Source of the DNA: Mammaliicoccus sp. Dog046
GTDB lineage: Bacteria > Bacillota > Bacilli > Staphylococcales > Staphylococcaceae
Length of the DNA stretch: 64,000 bases
Direction: 5' to 3'
Assembly: GCF_034039665.1 (NCBI RefSeq)
Contig: NZ_CP120131.1
Location: 2,286,499-2,350,498, forward strand
The notes under the pieces were generated by a model that was given only the letters and a program-made list of their open reading frames with translations, was not told where the DNA came from and searched no databases. Below are positions 1 to 9,444 of the stretch, one piece after another. Every line of letters begins with the position of its first letter. Position 1 is the first letter of the stretch. The position numbers and the translations under genes were made by a program.

Positions 1-115
1 CTTCTGTATTGTATTAAACGATCGTGCTAGCTATGATTAAATTATTTTATGTATTCGCTTACTAGTAGATAATGTCAGAGGTTTCTTCACTTTATAGTCA
101 AATTCTCCACGTTCA

Positions 116-220
116 TTCAAATGCATATTTGGAAAAATAGTAGTATAATGCTTTTTATATTGTTTTTTCAAATTAAACTGTTACATAAGCGTTTTTGGAA
201 ATTAAGGAGAGCGAAAAGAA
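116..220 (+). promoter_or_regulatory. Promoter and leader of the amino-acid permease
   Basis: A TATAAT -10 box lies at about 143-148. An inverted repeat, TTCAAAT-GC-ATATTTGGAA, covers 116-134 where the -35 region should be and could be an operator. A good ribosome binding site, AAGGAGAGCG, precedes the ATG at 221. The -35 box is not clear. Bases 1-115 show no gene I can support. Confidence 0.4.
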
Positions 221-1570
221 ATGGAAGATCACGAATTAAAAAGAAGTATGTCAAATCGGCACATACAGTTGATTGCTATTGGTGGCGCAATTGGTACCGG
301 TCTTTTTCTGGGCGCAGGTAAAAGTATTTCATTAGCCGGCCCATCAATTTTATTTGTATATATTATTATAGGATTTTTCTTATTTATTATGATGCGTGCA
401 TTGGGAGAACTGTTACTTTCAAATAGTAACTACAATTCATTCATCGATATTGCCGAACATTATTTAGGCCCATTGTTTGGATTTTTAACAGGTTGGACGT
501 ATTGGTTCTGTTGGGTAGCAACCGGTATCGCTGATATTACAGCTGTAGCTAAATATATTCAGTTTTGGTATCCTGACGTACCCTCTTATGTATCCGCAAT
601 TGCAACAGTTGTTCTATTGTTAGGATTAAACTTGATGACTGTTAAATTGTTCGGAGAAATCGAATTTTGGTTTGCACTTATAAAAATTATTGCCATTGTC
701 TTATTAATTGTCATTGGCTTGTGGCTCATTTTAAACGGCTTTAAATCAAGCACTGGTATACAATCAGGATTCCACAATTTATATTCTCATGGTGGTATGT
801 TCCCTAACGGTGCAATGGGCTTCTTGTTGGCCTTCCAAATGGCTGTATTCAGCTTTGTTGGAATTGAACTTGTAGGTGTTACTGCACGTGAGACAAAAAG
901 TCCTGAAAAGAATTTACCTAAAGCTATCAATTCTCTTGGAATACGTATTTTAATCTTTTACGTATTAAGCTTACTCATCATTATGAGTATCACACCTTGG
1001 AATAAGATCGCTCCAGAAGAAAGTCCTTTTGTTAATTTATTTGTACTAGCGGGAATTCCAGCTGCAGCAGGTATTGTTAACTTCGTCGTATTGACGTCTG
1101 CAGCAAGTGCAGCGAATAGTGGATTATTTAGTAATAGTCGTATGGTTTATGGACTTGGACAAACGGGGCATGCACCTAAAGGGTTAAGCAAGGCGAATAA
1201 ACGTGGTGTTCCATACCCAGCATTAATATTCTCTGGCGTTGTATTATTCTTCGCTGCGATATTAAATTACTTCATTCCAGATGATGTATTTACACTCGTA
1301 ACAACATTAGCGACCATCTTCTTTATATTTATTTGGTCAATCATCTTAATTTGTTATATTAAATTTAGAAAAGAAGATGCTCAATTACATGAGAAATCTA
1401 AATTTAAAAATCCATTTGGCGTGATAGGATCATACCTTTCATTAGTATTCTTCGCATTCGTACTTGTTATCTTATTCTTTGCTGAAGATACACGTACCGC
1501 ATTAATATACTCACCATTATGGATCATATTATTATTAGTGGTTTATTATATGAATAAACGTAAAAAATAA
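221..1570 (+). CDS. APC-family amino-acid permease (D-Ser/D-Ala/Gly or AnsP/CycA type)
   Basis: A 449-residue integral membrane protein with about twelve hydrophobic segments and a short hydrophilic N-terminus. The APC-superfamily substrate-binding loop of TM1, GGAIGTGLF, is at residues 21-29, and the length matches bacterial amino-acid:proton symporters. The overall look (short N-terminus, TYWFCWVATG, GIELVGVTARETKSPEKN) is that of the CycA/AnsP/LysP branch that imports neutral amino acids such as alanine, serine or glycine; the exact substrate cannot be read from the sequence. The start is set by AAGGAG about ten bases upstream. It is transcribed alone and ends in a strong terminator. Confidence 0.85.
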   Translation: MEDHELKRSMSNRHIQLIAIGGAIGTGLFLGAGKSISLAGPSILFVYIIIGFFLFIMMRALGELLLSNSNYNSFIDIAEHYLGPLFGFLTGWTYWFCWVATGIADITAVAKYIQFWYPDVPSYVSAIATVVLLLGLNLMTVKLFGEIEFWFALIKIIAIVLLIVIGLWLILNGFKSSTGIQSGFHNLYSHGGMFPNGAMGFLLAFQMAVFSFVGIELVGVTARETKSPEKNLPKAINSLGIRILIFYVLSLLIIMSITPWNKIAPEESPFVNLFVLAGIPAAAGIVNFVVLTSAASAANSGLFSNSRMVYGLGQTGHAPKGLSKANKRGVPYPALIFSGVVLFFAAILNYFIPDDVFTLVTTLATIFFIFIWSIILICYIKFRKEDAQLHEKSKFKNPFGVIGSYLSLVFFAFVLVILFFAEDTRTALIYSPLWIILLLVVYYMNKRKK

Positions 1571-1577
1571 AATATTA

Positions 1578-1622
1578 AAGCATCAAGCCTCAGTTAGTAA
1601 ATGAGGTTTGATGCTTTTTTTG
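1578..1622 (+). terminator. Rho-independent terminator of the permease
   Basis: GCATCAAGCCTCA pairs with TGAGGTTTGATGC across a short loop (one G-U pair) and is followed by a run of T. Confidence 0.9.
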
Positions 1623-1670
1623 TTATCATGTTTATATATAGAAGATACGAGCAAAAAATTAAGGAGTGAT

Positions 1671-1760
1671 ATGATGTCATTTTCATTACTTTTACCAATA
1701 GTTATTATGTTAGCAATCATTATCATCGGATACGTATTCATTAAATTATTTATGGATTAA
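1671..1760 (+). CDS. 29-residue single-pass membrane peptide
   Basis: A short frame behind a very good ribosome binding site (AAGGAGTGAT, 1661-1670) with two consecutive ATGs at 1671 and 1674. The product is almost entirely a transmembrane helix (LLLPIVIMLAIIIIGYVF) with a lysine and a terminal aspartate at the C-terminus. It follows the permease terminator by about 50 bases and a TATATA sits upstream, so it may have its own promoter. It could be a small membrane-protein regulator or a toxin-like peptide; I do not recognise a family. The SD and clean hydrophobic pattern argue that it is translated. Confidence 0.5.
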   Translation: MMSFSLLLPIVIMLAIIIIGYVFIKLFMD

Positions 1761-1794
1761 GTTGGATACTGGGTGATTGGGTTGGCTGGGGCGT

Positions 1795-2655
1795 CTCTTG
1801 GATTAACTTTCGCGTTAACTCACGACTTGGCTCTTTTCTTGGATTAACTTCTGCGTTAACTCACGACTTGGGCCTTTTCTTGGATTAATTCCAGCGTTAA
1901 CTCACGACTTGGCTCTTTTCTTGGATTAACTTCTGCGTTAACTCACGACTTGAGCCTTTTCTTGGATTAATTCAGGAGTTAATCTACGACTTACCCAATC
2001 TCCTCGCTTAATGCAAAAGTTAATCTACGACTTCACCCATCTTGTCGCTTAATTCAAAAGTTAATCTACGACTTCGACCTTCTCGTCGCTTAATTCAAAA
2101 GTTAATCTACGACTTCACCCATCTTGTCGCTTAATTACAAAGTTAATCTACAACTTTGACCAACTCGTCGCTTAATTCAAAAGTTAATCTACGACTTCGA
2201 CCTTCTCGTCGCTTAATTCAAAAGTTAATCTACGACTTCACCCATCTTGTCGCTTAATTACAAAGTTAATCTACAACTTTGACCAACTCGTCGCTTAATT
2301 CAAAAGTTAATCTACGACTTCGACCTTCTCGTCGCTTAATTCAAGAGTTAATCTACAACTTCGACCTTCTCGTCGCTTAATTCAAGAGTTAATCTACAAC
2401 TTCACTCATCTCGTCGCTTAATTCAAAAGTTAATCTACGACTTCACTCATCTCGTCGCTTAATTCAAAAGTTAATCTACGACTTCAACCTTCTCGTCGCT
2501 TAATTCAAAAGTTAATCTACAACTTCAACCTTCTCGTCGCTTAATTCAAAAGTTAATCTACGACTTTAACCATCTCGTCGCTTAATTCAAAAGTTAATCT
2601 ACGACTTTAACCATCTCGTCGCTTAACTACAAAGTTAATCTACAACTTCAACAAC
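1795..2655. repeat. Tandem array of 21 units with a 41-bp period
   Basis: The core TTAA-N8-TTAA recurs at 1803 + 41k for k = 0 to 20 with no net insertion or deletion. Two subfamilies exist: units 1-4 (TTGGATTAACTTCTGCG type, ending CTCACGACTT) and the later units (GTCGCTTAATTCAAAAG type, ending CTACGACTT), joined by a hybrid unit at about 1964-2000. Each unit holds an imperfect inverted repeat: GTCG and CGAC outside, TTAA and TTAA inside. No open frame of note crosses it. It fills the space between the 29-residue peptide and the terminator of gabD, which point towards each other. Confidence 0.95.
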
Positions 2656-2675
2656 ACTACATCATAATTTACTAC

Positions 2676-2738
2676 AAAAAATAAACACACCGCTTCAGAC
2701 ACTGATTATTCAGCGTTTGAAGTGGTGTGTTTTCTTTT
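2676..2738 (-). terminator. Terminator of the gab operon
   Basis: On the minus strand AAACACACC pairs with GGTGTGTTT in a long hairpin with a second helix (CTTCA/TGAAG), followed by T residues. It closes gabT-permease-gabD and faces the 41-bp array. Confidence 0.8.
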
Positions 2739-2746
2739 CCTAATCT

Positions 2747-4135
2747 TTATATATTGCCTATTGATAAATATTTTGTTTCTAAATATGGTTCAATTCCTTC
2801 AATACCGCCTTCACGACCATATCCACTTTCTTTAAATCCTCCGAATGGGGCATGTGCTGCTGATGGTGCACCATCATTCCAACCTATCACGCCATAATCG
2901 AGTTTGTTATAAATATTAAATCCTGTTCGATAATCATTCGTGAAGAAGTAAGCAGCCAATCCATATTCTGTATCATTTGCGACTTCTATAATTTCATCTA
3001 AATCGTCATATGTCATAATTGCTGCTATTGGACCAAATGTTTCTTCATGCATCACTTTCATATCTAAGTTCGCATTTCGAATCACCACTGGTTTTAAGAA
3101 ATTGCCACCGATTTTCAACTGATCAATTGGTTGTGATGTCTCTCCACCATTTTCAATCGCATCTTCAATATGATCAATTACTTTTTCAACGGCTTGTTCG
3201 TTGATTAATGGACCCATGTCTACGTCTTCTTCTAATCCGTTACCTACTTTTAAAGCATGTACTTTCTCAGTAAGTAGTCGTGCATATTCTTCTTCGATAT
3301 CTTGATGAACGAAGATTCTATTTGCACTAATACAAGTTTGTCCTGAATTTCTAAACTTCGTAGCAATCGTTTGATTTACTGCCAATTCTAAATCTGCATC
3401 TTTATGAACAATGACTGGTGCTAAGCCACCTAATTCCATCGTTACATTTTTAACAGTATCTGCTGATGCTTTGATTAAACTCTTACCGACTGGTGTTGAT
3501 CCTGTAAAAGTAATCTTCTGTACGATTGGGCTTTCTGTGAAAATACGTCCTGCATCGCGACCACTTAAAATCACATATTGAATCGCATCTTCAGGTATAC
3601 CTGCTTCATGCGCCAACTCTACCATTCTAATTGTCGTTAATGGCGTTTCCAATGCAGGTTTACATACGATTGTACAACCTGCTGCTAAAGCTGGTGCCAT
3701 TTTTCTAGCAATCATTGCTGCTGGGAAGTTCCACGGTGTAATCGCGCCAACGACACCAACAGGGAATTTATCTGTAATAATTTTTTTATTTGGATTATTC
3801 GCTGGTATCGTTGAACCATAAACACGTTTTGCTTCAGCTTCATACCATTGAATATAACTATTAGCATAAGCTACTTCACCTAACGCTTCTTTATATGGCT
3901 TACCATTTTCTAAAGTAATCAACTCAGCTAATTCTTCTTTATGCTCATCGATAAGTTGATACCATTTTAATAATCGAGCTGAACGATCATGTGCATCAAG
4001 TTCGCGCCAAGATAAAAATGCTTCGTGCGCTTTTTCGATTTTTTTATTTGCTTCTTCTTCTGTTGTAAAATCAACTGTTTTGACGATTTCATTTGTTGCT
4101 GGATTGTAAACGCTGTGCTGTTTCAAATGCTTCAT
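2747..4135 (-). CDS. gabD: NAD(P)-dependent succinate-semialdehyde dehydrogenase
   Basis: A 462-residue aldehyde dehydrogenase. It carries the family signatures in order: PWNFP at 134-138 with oxyanion Asn136, Lys159 in CKPA, general base Glu234 in MELGG, and catalytic Cys268 in NSGQTC. It oxidises succinate semialdehyde to succinate, the last step of GABA breakdown; this follows from position next to gabT and gabR. It overlaps the 3' end of the permease gene by 47 bases. The ATG at 4135 has its G-rich SD directly abutting; a TTG at 4126 lies nine bases from that SD and may be the real start. Confidence 0.88.
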   Translation of the reverse strand: MKHLKQHSVYNPATNEIVKTVDFTTEEEANKKIEKAHEAFLSWRELDAHDRSARLLKWYQLIDEHKEELAELITLENGKPYKEALGEVAYANSYIQWYEAEAKRVYGSTIPANNPNKKIITDKFPVGVVGAITPWNFPAAMIARKMAPALAAGCTIVCKPALETPLTTIRMVELAHEAGIPEDAIQYVILSGRDAGRIFTESPIVQKITFTGSTPVGKSLIKASADTVKNVTMELGGLAPVIVHKDADLELAVNQTIATKFRNSGQTCISANRIFVHQDIEEEYARLLTEKVHALKVGNGLEEDVDMGPLINEQAVEKVIDHIEDAIENGGETSQPIDQLKIGGNFLKPVVIRNANLDMKVMHEETFGPIAAIMTYDDLDEIIEVANDTEYGLAAYFFTNDYRTGFNIYNKLDYGVIGWNDGAPSAAHAPFGGFKESGYGREGGIEGIEPYLETKYLSIGNI

Positions 4136-5480
4136 CCCCTTTTGGTTTAGTTAAATAAAGAACTGCAGCTATACCGTACCAAACAAATACAATAATCCAT
4201 TCATGTGGCCATACAAGTGATGATGGCATACCAGGTAAATAAATCGAGATAAATGCGATACTTAAAATCACGGCAATCCATCCGACAAGTTTACCACTTT
4301 TAATTTTATATGGACGTTCTAAGTTTGGTTCACTTTTTCTTAGTTTTAAGAATGAGAATGCTACAAGTAAGTAACCTAATACAACACCAATACCACCTGC
4401 ATCAACAATCCAAACAAGTGCTGGTCGACCTAATAACGGTGCGATAAATGCCAACACACCTAAGAATAAAATACCATGCGTTGGTGTTTTATATTTTGGA
4501 TGTATATATGCAAACCATTTAGGTATCATGTTATTTTTAGCCATTGCATATAAGATACGGCTACCACCGATAATAAATGCATTCCAACTTGTAATAATAC
4601 CTGCAACGCCACCTAGTACAAGCAAGATGCCAAATCCACCTGATCCAAATAGATTCGCCATTGCATCAGCAGTTGCTAAATTACTAGATTTTAATTGCGC
4701 TGGTGTTAATCCTGTTGCTACACCGAATACAATTAATAAGTAGAAAATAACAGAAGCAATGATAGAAATGACAAGTATGCCACCAATTTTCTTTGATGGT
4801 GCTTTCACTTCCTCTGCAATTTGAGGAATAACATCAAATCCTACAAATAGGAACGGAATCATAATCAGTACAGACATCGTACCGCCTACACCATTTGAAA
4901 ATAACGGTTTTAAATGTGTGAAGTCACCATTAAATCCTGCACCACACACAAGCATTAGTCCCACACCGACAATAAATATTGTAAATACCGTTTGCATAAT
5001 TGCTGCTGGTTTTACACCGAAATAATTTAATGAAGTTAAAATAATACTACCAATTGAACCAATTAATACCCATGTTAAGTAAACATCCCAACCTGCAATA
5101 TTCCACAAGAGTCCTTTATGTTCAAAAGGAATGACGTAGTCGATAACAGTTGGTAATGCTACTGCTTCAAATGTAATAACGGAAACATATCCAAATAATA
5201 CAGACCACCCTGAGAAAAAGGCTACGCCAGGACTAAATGCTTTCTTAACAAACACAAATCCCCCACCTGTTTCGGGTATTGCTGAAGCGAGTTCAGCATA
5301 TGTTAATCCGATAAATATTACGAGTAAACCACCCAGTACAAATGCGATGACACTTCCTAAAAATCCTGCCTCTGATATCCATTCTCCCGAAAGAACAACC
5401 CAGCCCCATCCGAGCATTGCTCCAATCGCAAGAAATAATACATCTACAATATTCATTGATTTATTAAATTGAGAACTCAT
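4089..5480 (-). CDS. APC-family permease, probably for GABA
   Basis: A roughly 463-residue amino-acid/polyamine/organocation transporter with about twelve membrane helices. The helix-1 loop is present as AIGAMLGWGWVVLSGEW and a conserved segment ELASAIPETGGGFVFVKKAF follows in TM2-3. It lies between gabT and gabD in one transcription unit, so GABA or a related omega-amino acid is the likely substrate (inference). I take the ATG at 5480, not the one at 5486, because the GGGG-containing SD is too close to the latter. It is more like YjeM/glutamate:GABA-type carriers than B. subtilis GabP, from memory only. Confidence 0.8.
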   Translation of the reverse strand: MSSQFNKSMNIVDVLFLAIGAMLGWGWVVLSGEWISEAGFLGSVIAFVLGGLLVIFIGLTYAELASAIPETGGGFVFVKKAFSPGVAFFSGWSVLFGYVSVITFEAVALPTVIDYVIPFEHKGLLWNIAGWDVYLTWVLIGSIGSIILTSLNYFGVKPAAIMQTVFTIFIVGVGLMLVCGAGFNGDFTHLKPLFSNGVGGTMSVLIMIPFLFVGFDVIPQIAEEVKAPSKKIGGILVISIIASVIFYLLIVFGVATGLTPAQLKSSNLATADAMANLFGSGGFGILLVLGGVAGIITSWNAFIIGGSRILYAMAKNNMIPKWFAYIHPKYKTPTHGILFLGVLAFIAPLLGRPALVWIVDAGGIGVVLGYLLVAFSFLKLRKSEPNLERPYKIKSGKLVGWIAVILSIAFISIYLPGMPSSLVWPHEWIIVFVWYGIAAVLYLTKPKGDEAFETAQRLQSSNK

Positions 5481-5515
5481 ATACATACCCCATTTTTATT
5501 AGTCTTATATTTTTC

Positions 5516-6802
5516 TTATAGACTAGATTCTAATATAGATAATCCTTTGTTTAGTTCTTCTTCAGTAATAACTAATGGTGCTAAGAATCTAATCACATTA
5601 CCATTAATACCTGCAGATAACAATAACAATCCTTGTTCGTTTGCCGCTTTAACGATTTGTGCTGTCTTAGCTTTATCTGGTGCTTGCGTTTCTGGATTAA
5701 CGATTTCCATCGCTACCATCGCACCTAATCTTCGAATATCTCCAATATAATCATGCTCTAATTTGTATGATTTTAATGTCGATTCTAAAGTTGCACCTAG
5801 TTGTTCAGCTTTTGCATTTAAATTTTCTTCTTCAATAATTTCAATTACTTTAAGTGCCGCTTCACAAGCAAGTGGATTTCCTGCATATGTACCACCAATT
5901 TCACCTGGATTTGGACTATCAATAATTTCACTTCTACCAACAACGCCACTTAATGGAAATCCTGCAGCAAGTGATTTTGATACAGTCATCAAATCAGGAA
6001 CAATATCAAAATGTTCAATCGCAAATGTTTTACCTGTACGAGCAAAACCTGTTTGTATTTCGTCAGCGATAAACACGATGCCATGTTCTTCACAAATTGC
6101 TTTTAACGCTTGCATAAATTTTTTGTCAGGAATGATAAATCCGCCTTCACCTTGAACTGGTTCAATAACCACACAAGCGACTTCTGAAGGATCTACCGTT
6201 GCAATAAAGAAATTGTTCAAGTCTTTAATAACTGAATCAATATATGATTCATCACTTAGTCCTTCTGGCTTGTCAGCTAAATATGGATATGGTGCTTGAT
6301 ATACTTCTGGTGCAAATGGTCCAAATCCAAATTTATATGGCTTAACTTTACTCGTCATAGACATTGTTAAATTCGTTCTACCGTGGAAACCTCTTATAAA
6401 TGAAACCACTTGTTGTCTACCTGTATATTTACGTGCAATTTTAACTGCATTTTCTACAGCTTCAGCACCTGAGTTTAATAGTACTGTTTTCTTCTTATGA
6501 TCACCTGGTGTAATTTCCGCTAATTTCTCAGCTAATTTAATATAGCTCTCATACATAATCACATTAAATCCAGGTAAAATAAATCTTTCAAGTTCGTTTT
6601 TTAAATGTTCAGTTATTTTAGGATGTGAATGACCGACGTTCAATGTTCCAATTGCCCCTGCAAAGTCAATCCATTCTTTACCTTCATTATCAGTAACTGT
6701 TGCCCCTTTAGCAAAATCAGCGATATGTGTATTACCGTTACCTACACCTCTTGCTACATATTCATTTCTTAACGCTACTAATTCTTCTTGTGTTTTACCC
6801 AT
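5516..6802 (-). CDS. gabT: 4-aminobutyrate aminotransferase
   Basis: A 428-residue class-III, PLP-dependent aminotransferase. Visible landmarks are NSGAEAVENA (110-119), the aromatic-containing FIRGFHGRT (135-143), ADEIQTGFARTG with PLP-ring Asp247, and SVSKSLAAGFPL with Schiff-base Lys276. It transfers the amino group of GABA to 2-oxoglutarate, giving succinate semialdehyde for gabD. First gene of the gab operon, preceded by TAGGAGGGATTTT and divergent from gabR with about 100 bases between. Confidence 0.92.
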   Translation of the reverse strand: MGKTQEELVALRNEYVARGVGNGNTHIADFAKGATVTDNEGKEWIDFAGAIGTLNVGHSHPKITEHLKNELERFILPGFNVIMYESYIKLAEKLAEITPGDHKKKTVLLNSGAEAVENAVKIARKYTGRQQVVSFIRGFHGRTNLTMSMTSKVKPYKFGFGPFAPEVYQAPYPYLADKPEGLSDESYIDSVIKDLNNFFIATVDPSEVACVVIEPVQGEGGFIIPDKKFMQALKAICEEHGIVFIADEIQTGFARTGKTFAIEHFDIVPDLMTVSKSLAAGFPLSGVVGRSEIIDSPNPGEIGGTYAGNPLACEAALKVIEIIEEENLNAKAEQLGATLESTLKSYKLEHDYIGDIRRLGAMVAMEIVNPETQAPDKAKTAQIVKAANEQGLLLLSAGINGNVIRFLAPLVITEEELNKGLSILESSL

Positions 6803-6847
6803 CTAAAATCCCTCCTATTGTTTATTTAGTACATCTTAAAAAATTAT

Positions 6848-6891
6848 TGGTATAATGAAAAGTACCAGTTTTTAATTTCAAATGGTACCAG
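6848..6891. promoter_or_regulatory. Candidate GabR operators in the gabT-gabR intergenic region
   Basis: Two direct repeats GTACCAG start at 6862 and 6885 (23 bases apart) and an inverted half-site TTGGTAT is at 6848-6854. B. subtilis GabR binds directly repeated ATACCA elements, so these are the obvious sites. They overlap the divergent promoters: TATAAT at 6851-6856 reads towards gabR. Confidence 0.6.
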
Positions 6892-6904
6892 AAGGGGTGG
6901 TTTT

Positions 6905-8284
6905 GTGGAACATTCTTACAAATATAGAGAAATTTATCTTAAATTAAAACAAGATATCCTATCTCAACAATATAGCAGTCATCAAAAATTGCCTTCCAAG
7001 AGACAATTAGCTAACGATCAAAACGTAAGCATTAACACCGTTAAAAATGCGTACGAGCAACTTTTTGCAGAAGGATATATTTATACAAAAGAAAGACAAG
7101 GCTATTTCGTCGAAGCTTTGAACCAACTCATTATACAAGACGAACAAATAACTCAACCTTTAAATACACAATCGATAGAACTAAACTCAACATTCCAATA
7201 TTCTTTTTCTCATATGACAACAGACATCACTGAATTTCCGATTGATGTTTGGTCTAAACACGTTAAAGAAGCGTATTATCAATTCAAAAATGAAATGTCT
7301 GAAATACCACCTTTTAAAGGTCCGTTTGAATTAAGACAATCCATTGCTCAACTCATTTCGTATAAACGTGGTGTCGTATGTCGTCCAGAACAAATTATTA
7401 TCGGTTCAGGAACAGGAAATTTATTAAGTACATTGTTTCAAACATTTGCATCACATCAAAAAATTGCTATCGAAAATCCAGGTTACTCTCGTATGAGACA
7501 ATTATTTATAAGCATGGGACAAGAAATCATAAATGTCCCACTTGATAAGAAAGGTTTATCTGTTAATCATATCAAATCTAATCAGCCTGACTTTATCGTT
7601 ACGACGCCTTCACATCAATTTCCAACAGGCACAATTATGCCGATTTCAAGAAGGATTGAGTTGCTCAACTGGGTAACTGAGCACAATAAATTCATCATAG
7701 AGGATGATTATGATAGTGAATACAAATATGGAACAGATAATATCCCTTCATTATATAGTTTAGATAAAAACGATCGCGTCATATACTTAGGTACCTTCTC
7801 GAAGACGTTGATGCCAAGTTTAAGAATCAGTTATATGATTTTACCGCAACAACTATTATATCCATTTGATTTGGCGACTCACACATCAATCACAGATTTA
7901 AGTTCAATCAACGCCTACGCATTACACTTGTTTATTAAGTCAGGCAACTATGAGAAATATATACGTAAAATGCACCACATCTATTCAGAAAAAAGAGAAT
8001 GCCTATTAAAAACACTAAAAAAATCATTCAAAGAAGACATTTCTATATACGATATGAAAGCAGGACTGCATTTTCTATTGAACATCAAAACAAACCACAG
8101 TTACGGAACAATAGAACAAAAAGCCTCCGAAAAAAATATCGAATTATATACTTTAAGACGCTTCATGGTTGATGAACCGCCAGAATCAAATCAAAAGACA
8201 CTTATTATTGGTTTTGCAAAAATCAAATTAGAAGACATAGAACCTGCTGTACTCAAGTTGAAAGAAATATTTAATGAAGATTGA
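6905..8284 (+). CDS. gabR: MocR-family transcriptional activator of the gab genes
   Basis: A 459-residue protein with an N-terminal GntR-type winged helix (about residues 10-75; LPSKRQLANDQNVSINTVKNAY is the HTH) and a C-terminal type-I aminotransferase fold with PLP lysine at 300 in GTFSKTLMP and EDDYDSEY at 266-273. Homologous GabR senses GABA through an external aldimine with PLP and activates gabTD. The GTG start follows AGAAGGGGTGG. It is divergent from gabT, the usual arrangement. Confidence 0.88.
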   Translation: MEHSYKYREIYLKLKQDILSQQYSSHQKLPSKRQLANDQNVSINTVKNAYEQLFAEGYIYTKERQGYFVEALNQLIIQDEQITQPLNTQSIELNSTFQYSFSHMTTDITEFPIDVWSKHVKEAYYQFKNEMSEIPPFKGPFELRQSIAQLISYKRGVVCRPEQIIIGSGTGNLLSTLFQTFASHQKIAIENPGYSRMRQLFISMGQEIINVPLDKKGLSVNHIKSNQPDFIVTTPSHQFPTGTIMPISRRIELLNWVTEHNKFIIEDDYDSEYKYGTDNIPSLYSLDKNDRVIYLGTFSKTLMPSLRISYMILPQQLLYPFDLATHTSITDLSSINAYALHLFIKSGNYEKYIRKMHHIYSEKRECLLKTLKKSFKEDISIYDMKAGLHFLLNIKTNHSYGTIEQKASEKNIELYTLRRFMVDEPPESNQKTLIIGFAKIKLEDIEPAVLKLKEIFNED

Positions 8285-8301
8285 AATACGCTCAACAAAC
8301 A

Positions 8302-8334
8302 AAAAAGTTGGATGTGACTATCATCCAACTTTTC
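8302..8334. terminator. Bidirectional terminator between gabR and galM
   Basis: AAAAGTTGGATG and CATCCAACTTTT form a perfect stem around a seven-base loop with A and T runs on either side, serving the two convergent genes. Confidence 0.9.
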
Positions 8335-8343
8335 CTATTTCTA

Positions 8344-9351
8344 CTATAATATATTAAGTTTATAACTTGTCTTACTTTGGTAAGTTTGTCCTTTTTTCAA
8401 AATAGAAGGTGCTTGGTCTTCAAGCAAATGAATATCATCTGGAATTGACTGTGCTTCTAATGTGAATCCTGCATGTTCTACAATAGATTGTTCTTGATCA
8501 TTCCAATCAACATCATTCAATGTAAACAATACAACATAATCATGATCAGTATTCATTTCTACTTCTAATGTTTCATACGATACTTTAAATGGCTGTTTCT
8601 TTAAATCTATCGGGTGGTCTAAACCGTTATACTGATTAATTTGTGGCAAGTCACTTTCAAAAATATCTTTGAACGTTAAACTCTCTTTAGTTAATATTTC
8701 ATTAATATCGTCTGTTTCTTTCGATTCCACAATTTGATCATCATTTAAACGGTACATTTTAATGTCATTTTGAATGGTATGATTATCAATTGTATTTTTT
8801 TCTTTATTCAAATTAAAATACACATGATTCATTGGATTAAATAATGTATCTTCTGTACTTGTTGCTTCATATTCAATATGCCATTCTTTTTCAATCAAAT
8901 CGTAACGATGTGTGATTTTAATATCCATATCACCTGGGAAATGATCAATTGAAGATTTTAATTCTACTGAGTAAATCACTGAAACGGCTGTTTCTTCATT
9001 AACAATATCGTAATCACAAATGTGTGTATGCAAACCATGTGATCCACCATGAAGATTATGTTTACCATCATTTTGTTCTAATTGGTAACTTTCACCGTTC
9101 AAATCAAATATAGCGCCATCAATACGTCCACCATATCTTCCGACAGTTGCTCCGAAGAAATAAGGATTCTCTTCATAATATTTAATAATATCGTCCTGTT
9201 TAGTCGGTCCTAATATAACCGATTGCCCATTCACTTTCCAATCAACGATTCTCATTCCAAAATTCGTAAATTTAATTTCTGATTGGTCATCATAAATTGT
9301 AATTAAATCGATATTTTTATTTTCATCTAATACTTCAATATTAAAAGCCAT
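8344..9351 (-). CDS. galM: Galactose mutarotase (aldose 1-epimerase)
   Basis: A 335-residue beta-sandwich epimerase. The substrate motifs VGRYGGRIDGAIF (Arg pair) and KHNLHGGSHG, and NPMNHVYFNL later, match GalM-family catalytic and binding regions; EAQSIPDD near the C-terminus contains the expected acidic residue. It interconverts alpha and beta anomers of aldohexoses. It appears monocistronic. RBS GAGGCAAG precedes the start. Confidence 0.85.
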   Translation of the reverse strand: MAFNIEVLDENKNIDLITIYDDQSEIKFTNFGMRIVDWKVNGQSVILGPTKQDDIIKYYEENPYFFGATVGRYGGRIDGAIFDLNGESYQLEQNDGKHNLHGGSHGLHTHICDYDIVNEETAVSVIYSVELKSSIDHFPGDMDIKITHRYDLIEKEWHIEYEATSTEDTLFNPMNHVYFNLNKEKNTIDNHTIQNDIKMYRLNDDQIVESKETDDINEILTKESLTFKDIFESDLPQINQYNGLDHPIDLKKQPFKVSYETLEVEMNTDHDYVVLFTLNDVDWNDQEQSIVEHAGFTLEAQSIPDDIHLLEDQAPSILKKGQTYQSKTSYKLNIL

Positions 9352-9444
9352 ATACTTGCCTCTATTCTATATTGTTAAGGTTAATGTATTTAAATTTTAT
9401 CATAGTTAATAAAATAATTAATAAAGATGTGTTTTACAAATGTC

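Noticed and set aside
121-321. 66-codon frame overlapping the permease start
   Set aside because: Overlaps the well-supported permease in another frame and has no ribosome binding site.
1795-2655. CRISPR array
   Set aside because: Repeat unit includes the whole 41 bp with no unique spacers, and no cas genes are nearby.
5763-6155. 130-codon frame antisense to gabT
   Set aside because: Shadow of gabT codon usage; no start signals.
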